The position numbers were made by a program, and so were the translations under genes. 64,000 bases of DNA, taken from NCBI RefSeq assembly GCF_905220565.1, contig NC_059416.1, forward strand, positions 10,168,001-10,232,000, given 5' to 3'. The notes below the pieces were generated by a model, which saw only the letters and a list, made by a program, of their open reading frames with translations, was not told the DNA's origin and did not search any database. The DNA is from Melitaea cinxia. Taxonomy: Eukaryota > Arthropoda > Insecta > Lepidoptera > Nymphalidae. This document shows positions 10,795-19,637 of the stretch, piece by piece (position 1 is the first letter of the stretch; each line of letters opens with the position of its first letter).

Positions 10795-10843
10795 GGTACG
10801 AAGATGTAATTTGGAATTAGTGACGAATATTTGTATTAAATAC

Positions 10844-11040
10844 ATGGTAGTGTGTGCAATTTTTTTTATTGATTTAATATATTTTTTATGTATAATTTAA
10901 AAAATATATTAGCATTCTTTACTCACCTCTATATAAACTATAAGTATACGAAATTTCATACTCCTCCATCCGCGCAATTTTCGTCAAAAGGGGTACAAAG
11001 TTTTTGCTTCACGTATTCATATATAAATGTATGCAATAAA
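10844..11040 (+). repeat. Dispersed repeat family D copy
   Basis: Starts GGTAGTGTGTGCAAT, then TCTATATAAACTATAAGT, CGAAATTTCAT and AATTTTCGTCAAAAG. The same order of motifs occurs at 41924-42115, 31 kb away. No ends with TIRs, poly(A) or CTAG are visible, so the class is undetermined. Confidence 0.7.
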
Positions 11041-12299
11041 TATAAGACACTTATTTATAATAATATATTATAATTTTATTTTATTTATTTACGTATTGTT
11101 CTAAAATACATTATTAATATTGTCTTAAATCAGTATTAGTATTTTTTTTTAAATTTATTTATGACAAATCATTTATTGTTTTGAAAAACTTGAAATATTT
11201 TGTAGTACTTACTATTATTTTACATTTACAAAAAAAACGGTCTTCCAGGAATGGTGTCCTTGAACAATAATTCGCTATAAAATAATTATATAAATTATAA
11301 TATAACAATTCTTAGCAAAAACAAATGAAACATCTGTAGTATCAAAAGACAATCAGTAAGCCGGCAGCTCAGTGAAAACAAACTTATTTGTTAAAAGACA
11401 TCGAATTGAAAAATATAGTAACAGAGTTGCAGTTTCTAACAAAAAAAAAGAATAAACGAAATCGGACTGCGCGTTAATGAAAGGTAGACAGAGTCTCAAA
11501 AATTATCCAATAAGTATGAACTTAAATTATTTGTATAAAAAACAAGAAATTTAAGAAGTTCCCGAACTCTTTGATAAACTTCATTTTTAATATAACTTCT
11601 CACGGCGACATGTAGAATCTATTATCTAATAAACCATACCTACATAAAATACCTGAAAGTCTAAGTACGACACGTCGGCCACAATTTATTACCCCCATTT
11701 ATCACAAAGCCCCTCCCGATTTCACTCTTAACTCCTGCGTAAATAAAACAAATCCCTCAATTAATTAAACAAATAAGATACGTTCTTATATATTTGAACT
11801 TCTGATTTGTTTGCGACTTTATGCGGGTTCATTTTTACTGTCAGGTATTTACAAATAATTGGTGATAAGCTGTTTTTATGTTTGCTCGCAAACGAAAAAA
11901 AAAGTGTCAGATCCGGCGCACGACTGGAGTTTACCACTTCAGATCGACTGTCTAAATACTACTCACAACTAAATACTGCTTACTAGTCTAAGAAAAAGAT
12001 TAATAGGTACCATGTTAAATGGTAAATAAACGAATCAAATGACGTAATATCGTATGACGTAATGACGATCTCGATAGATGGCGTAGTTAGCCCAATAGGG
12101 TTCCGATAGACGACGACGTTTTCTTAGTAGTTTATCTTTCTGATAGATGGAGTTACGAGAAACGTAACGAGGTCTTCGTTCAGTAGATTTGACTCATCAT
12201 ATTTTTTTTTGAATTCTCGCTTGCGCATCGCACCTCGCACCGGTGCGAAGTCGACACCTGTTAAGGACTAAACTCCAAAAACCAATATCAACTACATCG
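11041..12299. other. Intergenic, no gene seen
   Basis: AT-rich. A slightly GC-richer stretch at 12030-12250 holds two copies of a GATAGATGG motif but no open frame or known repeat end. Confidence 0.4.
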
Positions 12300-12620
12300 C
12301 CAATACGTAATACGACGTAAGTAATACAAACTAGTCAAATAAATACTTGTTATTAATTGAAACTACAAGATAAGCTTTCGATTAAAACAAGAATAATCAC
12401 AATCCAATGAAAAGTTTTGCGTTATAATACAACGTAGGTCGACGAAAAATTTGTTAAGTAAACATGCATTACAAGATATAACGCAAAAAGTACTTGTTAA
12501 ATCTCAATTAAATTTAAATGGGACCACATGACATGCAACTACCTTAAAAAGATTTCGAAATCGGTCAAAAATACAATCAAATTGAGAGCCTCCTCCTTTT
12601 TTGGAAGCCGGATAAAAAAA
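12300..12620 (-). repeat. Repeat family C copy, reversed
   Basis: Reads TACAACGTAGGTCGACGAAA, then AAATTTAAATGGGACCAC, GAAATCGGT and the terminal GAGAGCCTCCTCCTTTTTT, all in the reverse orientation to the copies at 48226 and 50526. Confidence 0.7.
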
Positions 12621-12650
12621 TAAAAAGAATTATTATAGTTTAAAACACAT

Positions 12651-12729
12651 GAGTTCACGCATTTTTGACGCAAACTTGTGGAGGCCTATGTCCAGCAGTG
12701 GACTGCAATAGGCGGGAATGATGATGATG
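12651..12729 (-). repeat. Family A fragment, reversed
   Basis: Contains AACTTGTGGAGGCCTATGTC and CAGCAGTGGACTG, the reverse complement of the family A start. It is followed by a short (GAT)n tail. Confidence 0.65.
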
Positions 12730-13693
12730 AAAGTTTAAAACAATTACCAAAAATGAATATGATAGAAAAAGAAAAGGACACTCGGAATTTTTCTCTGAAA
12801 ATGATAGATAGATCCTCAGTAAAATTTTAAGATTATGAAGAGATTCAAAATTAAAAAAAACCTTATCTACTTATAATATGAATGATGCTGTGCAAATAGG
12901 CAATAAAAGTGTGCCATACAACGTTAAAACCTACGGTTTTGAGTTGAAAATCAAATAGTTGGTAACACTTAGCGTTACCAACCACTACTCTACAAACAGC
13001 TGGGACACTTGGATTGGACAATGTCCACAATCTAGTTGTTTCATTAATTGCTTTCTACAATTGAGCCGGTTCTAACTAGTTTTACTTTTGTTTACTTTTC
13101 TGTAACAATTGTGTGAGAAGTGTGTTAATTCCATATTCAATTTTTTTTTAAATCTAGAACTCTTTGAAATTATTTGTTTCAGTTACTTATTTTTATGTGT
13201 TATGTTTTATGTTATTAAGTACAGCTCAGTGACATAGTAGCCAGCCCCTTAGCGTCACTTATAAGGGTGCGGATAAATCACCACAATTTTTTAAATTAAA
13301 AAAAATTAAATCTTGTCTATTTACAGCGTGAGTTGAGATGAAGTCGAAGTGCATTAGTAATTCTACGTTCTCACTAGTAGTCATTCGTAAAAACTTTAAT
13401 ACAATCGCTGCTATCTACATACATAGTGTTCAGACTGATCTTTATTACTTGTCAGCAATATGTCAGGCTCGATGTTAGTATTTTAGTGTAAACGGTTAGA
13501 TATTTTCATTCAAACCGCTATTACATAATCTTCATATTGTATGCTAAGCAGTTTTAAAATTGTCTGAAAATTTTACTAAACTGGTATTTACAGGTATTTA
13601 TTTTTAATCATAACAATTTTTATCAATAAGCAGTTTGTTAATGATGATGGTCTAATAAATAAAATATAATAATGAATTCTAAACATTTTTTAA
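12730..13693. other. Intergenic, AT-rich, no gene seen
   Basis: No open frame, RNA gene or recognised mobile-element end was found. Confidence 0.45.
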
Positions 13694-13818
13694 TATCATA
13701 TCAAAAACTGACCGTTCCAGCGGGGATCGAACCTGCATCTCCGACTGACCGTGTCGGTGCTCTAGCCAATTAAGCTATGGAACGATGTACCCGATAGATC
13801 GAAATTTTTGATATGATA
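13694..13818 (-). mobile_element. 123-bp element with terminal inverted repeats and a tRNA-like core, copy 1
   Basis: ATCATATCAAAAA at 13695-13707 is matched by its exact reverse complement at 13805-13817. Inside, minus-strand bases 13784-13713 fold as a 72-nt cloverleaf. The acceptor CGTTCCA pairs perfectly with TGGAACG. The D stem is GCTT/GAGC, the anticodon stem CCGAC/GTCGG has the 7-base loop ACGGTCA, and the T arm GCAGG-TTCGATC-CCCGC has one mismatch. Loop base 33 is C where tRNAs have U, so it is a tRNA-derived sequence and not a confident tRNA gene. A second copy of the same length lies at 44985-45107. Confidence 0.8.
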
Positions 13819-14671
13819 ATTTTATATCCCCGTGGTAATTATTCGGGGCCCTACAATTGCAGAGGCCCCCGGGTCCACTTAAAAGTAATTTGTCCCCCGT
13901 TAATAAATATCTACGGCAATGGGATAAAAGGGTCTTTTTAGCAGAAATTAATAATTCAATTTTACCTAAAGCGATCTATTATAAAACAGGGCTCTGGTCT
14001 TTATTGTGTCATCTATAAGCTATCAGGATGGCTCGCTAATAGCCTTAGAAAACCAGTTTAGTTAAACGCTTTAAGGCACCGTTTCCGGAATTAGGCATAT
14101 CATTACACCATACGATACGACTATGGTAAGATTTATCAGCTTAAGATATGAAATTTTTTTTTTGAGTTATTCCTTTCTAGCAATTATTTAAAATATTAAG
14201 TTTCCGCTCCAGTGATAAATATTACCTAATCACTACATATTATGAGATAAAGTCCGAATACCGACACCGATACCGAGTTAAAATATACTTATAAAAAGGG
14301 ATAAAAAATACAGCTTATTTTTGGTAAAAAAAATTCATATAATGTTGAAAATTGTTGAATTTCTTGTTTGTGTTATTTGTTATGTAGGTACTTAGCTGAA
14401 ATAACAGGTTTCATTAGAGGTGTAATCTCACGCATCCAGCGGCTTCCCGTGACCCTGACTGAGCTATGTGTCCTGCAGATTGCCACTTCAGCTGTGCGAT
14501 CTTTCGAGCAATGTCGGTTACATCGGTTCTCCTACGGATCTCCTCACTCTCCTTTGTTTTTAATAAATTAATAAATTATTTTTTTTTTCATAATTGTCTA
14601 TTTTCGTTCTAGTCACTGATCACGAAGAAACTATTAAATCAATTTAAACTAATCTGAGACAGTCGACTTTT
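13819..14671. other. Intergenic with unidentified fragments
   Basis: A G/C-rich stretch at 13829-13880 (CCCCGTGGTAATTATTCGGG, then GGCCCCCGGG) follows the tRNA-like element. A GC-richer block at 14390-14555 (CGTGACCCTGACTGAGCT and TGCCACTTCAGCTGTGCG) looks like part of a dispersed element. No gene can be supported. Confidence 0.4.
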
Positions 14672-14960
14672 TTAACTGACCAAAAAATGAGGAGGCTGTC
14701 AATTGTACTGATTTTTTTTTTAATTTAGGTATGTTACCTCAAACTTCTGAGTGGGTGGACCGATTTCGATGATTTTTATTATCGAAATGTGGTGCGTGTC
14801 GTGATTCCATTTAAATTTAATAAAGATGTAACGAATACTTTTTGAGTAATATTTGATAACACGTATTTACCTACTGACTATTTTTTCGTGTTCCTACGTT
14901 GTATTACTTGTCGATATCATTGCAGCCGATTTTTTTTCGTTGCAAGCAAACATTATTTTT
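14672..14960 (+). repeat. Repeat family C, single-unit copy
   Basis: Carries the family order: GAGGAGGCTGTCAATTGTAC, TATGTTACCTCAAACTTCTG, GGACCGATTTCGATGAT, then CTACGTTGTATTACTTGTCG and a T run before CGTTGCAAGCAAAC. Confidence 0.7.
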
Positions 14961-14989
14961 TTTAAAGAGCATTGTCTGAGGTGTTCATC

Positions 14990-15315
14990 ATTACAGCCTA
15001 TAACAGTCCACTGCTGGACATAGGCCTCCACAAGTTGACGCCAAAAATAACGTGAACTCATGTGTTTTGCCCATAGTCACCACGCTGGGCAGGCGGGTTG
15101 GTGACCGCAGTACTGGCTTTGTCGCACCGAAGACGCTGCTGCCCGTCTTCGGCCTGTGTATTTCAAAGCCAGCAGTTGGATGGTTATCCCGCCATCGGTC
15201 GGCTTCTTAAGTTCCAAGGTGGTTGTGGAATCTTGTTATCCCTTAGTCGCCTCTTACGACACCCACGGGAAGAGAGGGGGTGGCTAAATTCTTTAGTGCC
15301 GTAGCCACACAGCAC
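14990..15315 (+). repeat. Dispersed repeat family A, longest copy
   Basis: Runs from CAGCCTATAACAGTCCACTG through GGGCAGGCGGGTTGGTGACC, GTCGCACCGAAGACGCTGC, CGTCTTCGGCCTGTGTATTT and CCCGCCATCGGTCGGCTTCT to CACCCACGGGAAGAGAGGGG. It is GC-rich and shared with five other places in the window. The family has no coding capacity and no TIR or poly(A) end that I can see. Confidence 0.8.
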
Positions 15316-16248
15316 AGTGAGGTGTTGTCATAGCTAATTTAAGATGTCGGTGTGGTCACTATGGAATAATGGATTACTATTAATTAATCTATTTCAAGGA
15401 AATCAAGCTTGTTTGTGCTATTCTCGACTCATTATTGATTTATCGTTTTGTATTTATGAATCATTCCGTTTTACAGTTACATTACGTATCATCCGCGGGC
15501 CTTATTTATAGTCTGGTCATAGAAATGTTATCTTGAAATTTGACATGGATAAATCAAGTCCTGCTTAATATAAAATAAAAAATATATATAAAAAAAATTA
15601 GTTAATTTAAAAAAAAAAAAACAATTGTGTTAACATGCTACAGTAGGCAAAACGGTAATTTTTAAAAAAATTATCTGCAAAAATACGCAATTCGGAAATG
15701 GAAATCGTACTCATTATAGAAAAACTTAATCTAAATGTAAATATAAGTAAGTATAAATAGTAGGTAGAGACAGGCCAAAAAACGTAAAGCACTCAATGAC
15801 TAATAGATACTATTGGAACAGTAGATAATCATTAAGGTTGAGACGGGCAAAACCGCGTGTTGTACCTAAAGTACCTATGTCATATTTAATGATTCCTTTA
15901 TACAACAATACGTAAATACTTATCTTTTTGCGCTGACAAATCGAAGTAAAACTCATAAATAAATAAAATATATCCGAGTCAGGTCTATAAAGTCGAACGA
16001 GGGCGCGATAATTGGAAACGGCGTTATGAGCCGTTACAGTTCCTCAAAACACATTCACATTGTAAACAGACGTATTTCATGTGTGTCACCAGAGCAGGAG
16101 ATCCTTTATAACGCGACAACATAAATAAGTAGATTAAAGAAGGATCAGAACTCAAAGCATCCGCATCTTTTACCAATAAATTCATATTAAAACAATCGTT
16201 ATACAGCTTATATTTATCAGATCTCCCAGTCATTTAATAAATATAAAA
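15316..16248. other. Intergenic region upstream of the secreted-peptide gene
   Basis: AT-rich with no repeat recognised. A possible core promoter lies just before the gene: TATATTTAT at 16209-16217 and an insect-initiator-like CAGTCAT near 16227. If these are used, the 5' untranslated region is only about 20 bases. This promoter is inference. Confidence 0.3.
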
Positions 16249-16506
16249 ATGATTTCAATTTCAAAAATTTTCTGCTTTGTCATTTTATTCCTTTGCATCG
16301 TTCAATACCAAGCAAAACCAACAGAAGTTAACACAGTTGCCAAATCATCAGAAGAGATGATGGAAACAGCAGAAGCACAAAATCCGTTTCTTCCACGTTT
16401 TGCGATGAAGGCATTAAGGGATAGAAGGGAACGAGCGAGAGCTCAAAGAAGAAACTTCTCTGCTCAGAGACGGTACCAACCATATCGTGGTTCCGGCAGA
16501 TGTTAG
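16249..16506 (+). CDS. Small secreted basic peptide, unrecognised
   Basis: An 85-codon frame. The first 22 or so residues (MISISKIFCFVILFLCIVQY) are a textbook signal peptide, with probable cleavage after QYQA. The mature part of about 61 residues starts with an acidic segment (SSEEMMETAEAQ) and ends strongly basic and Arg-rich (ALRDRRERARAQRRN, then RYQPYRGSGRC), with a single Cys as the last residue. The start has a good insect context (AAAAATGA). A GTAAGT donor-like site lies just after the stop, so a 3' UTR intron is possible. Such a pro-region plus cationic peptide layout fits an antimicrobial or hormone-like precursor, but no known family was recognised and no dibasic amidation site is present. 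It is a single exon as read. Confidence 0.6.
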   Translation: MISISKIFCFVILFLCIVQYQAKPTEVNTVAKSSEEMMETAEAQNPFLPRFAMKALRDRRERARAQRRNFSAQRRYQPYRGSGRC

Positions 16507-16549
16507 TATAATGTAAGTACTTTTTTTTCTTTTTTTACGATTAAGTCAG

Positions 16550-16655
16550 CAACAAGCGTACGGCCCACGTGATGGTAAGCGATTACCGAAGCATTAAGAC
16601 GCCTACAATAAAAAATATTGAGCAGGATATCCTGCTGTTTCCTACCTCAAAAATA
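16550..16655 (+). repeat. Repeat family B, internally deleted copy
   Basis: The head GGTAAGCGATTACCGAAGCA is joined directly to the tail TGAGCAGGATATCCTGCTGT and TTTCCTACCTCA. The middle of the family is missing. Confidence 0.65.
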
Positions 16656-16806
16656 TATCTTAAACGGTCTTCTAAACACTTTAATTAAATATAACTCTTT
16701 AATGTACCACAGAGTTATTTTAACCCTCGTCTATAGCCGCAAAAAATATTACTGGTACTAATTGTTAGAATATTTTAGACTTATGTTACCTGAATAGAAG
16801 AGTGAT

Positions 16807-17030
16807 TCATCATTTCAGCCTATCACAGTCCACTGCTGGACATAGGCCTCCACAAGTTTACGCCAAAATAACGTGAACTCATGTGTTTTGCCCATAGTCA
16901 CCACGCTGGGCAGGCGGGTTGGTGACCGCAGGGCTGGCTTTGTCGCACCGAAGACGCTGCTGCCCGTCTTCGGCCTGTGTATTTCAAAGACAGCAGTTGG
17001 ATGGTTATCCCGCCACCGGTCGGCTTCTTA
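16807..17030 (+). repeat. Repeat family A copy
   Basis: Nearly identical to the first 220 bases of the 14990 copy (CAGTCCACTGCTGGACATAG to CCGCCACCGGTCGGCTTCTT). The antisense 65-codon frame here is a repeat shadow. Confidence 0.8.
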
Positions 17031-17337
17031 TTTCTAGAAGAGTGATTACAATTACCTAATTGATTCGTAACCTTCTTTTTCAGTGAACTATTCACCGTTC
17101 ATTTCGTTAGTCAAAGACTTATACAAAATATTTTCCGTAAAATGTACCTACCTAACAATTTATTTTCAAGTATTTCTCTATTCTATACGCAAGTGAACTG
17201 TTAACTAAACCACAACATACAATAAATTATGGCAATAACGTTTTTATTGGCTATTATTACTTTTTTTTTTCAAAATCAATTTTTGTCATTGTGCTTAATT
17301 TTATTGACTACACAAAATATCGTTTTAATAAAATAAT

Positions 17338-17432
17338 CCTGCATTGGAGCAACGGATTATGCTCTGATCCTTCTCCTACATGGGGTAAGAGGCCTATGCC
17401 CAGTAGTGGGATATTACAGGCTGAAGCGAATA
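17338..17432 (+). repeat. SINE 3' tail fragment
   Basis: GCTCTGATCCTTCTCCTACA followed by AGAGGCCTATGCCCAGTAGT and GGGATATTACAGGCTGAAGC matches the tail of the SINE at 33084-33423. The tRNA-like head is absent. 17031-17337 and 17433-17805 hold no gene. Confidence 0.7.
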
Positions 17433-17813
17433 AAATAGTAAAAGATAACCAAGTAACGACTAAAAGAAATCATGTTATATCAATTACTAGTCTACTAAGA
17501 AAATATATGAAGGTCACTTATAAATATATTTTTTTCAGATGAATCAAATGTCTAATATAATATTATGAGCGTAAGGGCTGAAAATCTGGAACTTATGTAG
17601 GTAACGTTTATAATAATTAAAACCCGACTGAAAAATCTCGAACGGATAAATGAAGACAAGAAATTGTCTAATCAACGGCGAGTGACATTTTCGTGGTAAT
17701 GTGCGCACTGGTGGCGCTGCCAACGGCAAAACATCGAAACTTGTCTCCTTATTGCTTAACATGCACCATAGATTATACACTTTTAAACAGATGCACTCTT
17801 GTTTTCTATATCT

Positions 17814-17995
17814 ATCTATATAAATAAAATTAATTAGCCGAAATGTATGTAAGTACGTGAATAACTTCCAAACGAATGCACTAAACTGGGTAATTCTTTT
17901 TTGTGCCTATTTTGCCAGGATGATTGTGTAAAAGAAAAACAAAATAACTTCAATTCGCCGGGTCGGTCGTATAGTTATATAGAAAATTAAAATTT
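17814..17995 (+). mobile_element. Decayed Helitron-like element
   Basis: Starts TCTATATAAATAAAATTAAT as do the Helitrons at 61762 and 43582. The expected GC-rich end is present in degraded form (CGCCGGGTCGGTCGTATAGT), but the final CTAG has mutated. The right boundary is approximate. Confidence 0.5.
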
Positions 17996-18518
17996 ATATA
18001 TAGGTACATAGATTGCTCGAATCCTAACTGCGTTCTTTCAAATGTTTCTTCTGAAGGGTCAAATTTAAAAATGGGCTAGGATTTTTTTTCACGCCGAACG
18101 TGATTACGCCTACCCCTAGAAAACCCCATTTGAAGGAACGTAGTTAAAAGTCGAACAGCTTGTATATTACAATAGATGACAACGGTAACAAATAGATGGA
18201 AGAATAATTTGCTTTAATTAAACACTATATTACCTTTAAGGCAGGATTAGCAAGTTGTTCGAAAAAAAACGATTCACAAAGCCCTATTTATAGCGAAAAT
18301 TGTATGATTTGGTGTTATAGTTATATAATTCAAGCTCTCTAATCTTTTATATAAAATGACTACCTATATAATCAATGTAATAATAGTAATAAACGGTATT
18401 CTTTATATTTGTCTTATTTTTATCATTTTATTTTACTGCTCTCTTTACTGTAACATAAAAAACAAAAAATGTAAAAAATTATAGAGTAACTATATAGATT
18501 TACAAGTTATAAAAACAA

Positions 18519-18640
18519 AGCGTCTTCGGTGCGACAAAGCCAGACCTGCGGTCACCAACCTGGCTGTCTAGCTTGGTGACTATGGACAAAACACACAAGC
18601 TCGCGCCATTTATGGCGCGAACTTGGGGAGGAGATGAAAT
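18519..18640 (-). repeat. Repeat family A fragment, reversed
   Basis: CGTCTTCGGTGCGACAAAGC, GGTCACCAACCTGGC and ATGGACAAAACACACAAGCT are the reverse complement of the family A middle. The stretches 17996-18518 and 18641-19637 show no gene, only AT-rich sequence. Confidence 0.7.
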
Positions 18641-19637
18641 ACAAAATTTCAATAGCATTATTAATTTTAAGAAATATTTAAAAAATAATTTAAACAGAGA
18701 ATAGTTAATGCATTTCCTTGGAATTCTTTAGTTATAACATAAGCTTTCGATTAACACTTAGAAAAAAGATGATAATTTCATATTAAATTCATAAAAAAAC
18801 TGAAATCAAAACAAACATTATATTATTTATTTAGTTGCAAACTTTTATTATAAGAATAAGCAAATAAGGATTATCATTAGTATATAATTTTTATAGAGTA
18901 AATAATTTTAGAAATATTTAATAATTATTTTTATTGATATTTTCTTCGAAGTAAACCTATTACAAATAGTGTAAAATTGTTTTTACAAATAACACTCAAT
19001 TTTCAAATAAATTATATAATTTATTGAACATCCCTTTCCTTAGAACCTAGATTTGATAATTTTACTACTTAAATAGTAAATTTTTATACATAACTTGCCC
19101 TAATATTGTTCATTACATTATATTACACTTCTCATTCTATTTATTTTATCTCTAAAACTGAAGCTTCCCATGCAAGAGCATAAAACAAATAAAAATTTTA
19201 GCATGTACTTATTTAATAAGTTATCAAACAATGCATTAAAAAAATCATTTTCAAATTTTTATGGTGCCTATATCAGGAGTTTCAAAATAACGTTTACAGT
19301 AAGTCGTGTAGAATCAAAGTTTCAATCCTTTTAATAATATTTACATAATGAATACTGAGGATTGGAAACATTTTAAACCAAATCTAATACAATGCAAGTT
19401 CCTAAAAAAATATTTTTAGTGTTGGAAAATAGTCTATTACTAACAAGTTTATTTTTAAATGTTCATTTAAATAAAATAAAATAATTTAAATAAACTCCTC
19501 ATGTAAATGCTTTTTAATAAATGGCATTGCAAGTTCATTATATTTTTTGCAGTACCAAATGTTGTAAGTAAAATTTTACCAGTAAGATAACATAACATAA
19601 ACAAAACCTTTATTTTGCAAAAATTAATATGATGAAT

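Noticed and set aside
13713..13784. Functional tRNA gene on the minus strand
   Set aside because: The cloverleaf is complete, but base 33 is C, the T arm has a mismatch and the unit is repeated within a TIR-bounded element.
14368..14571. 67-codon frame in a GC-richer patch
   Set aside because: It resembles part of a dispersed element and has no recognisable protein motif.
14990..15315. CRISPR-like or regulated tandem array from the spaced family A motifs
   Set aside because: The motifs are single per copy and dispersed; there is no regular spacer structure, and the genome is eukaryotic.
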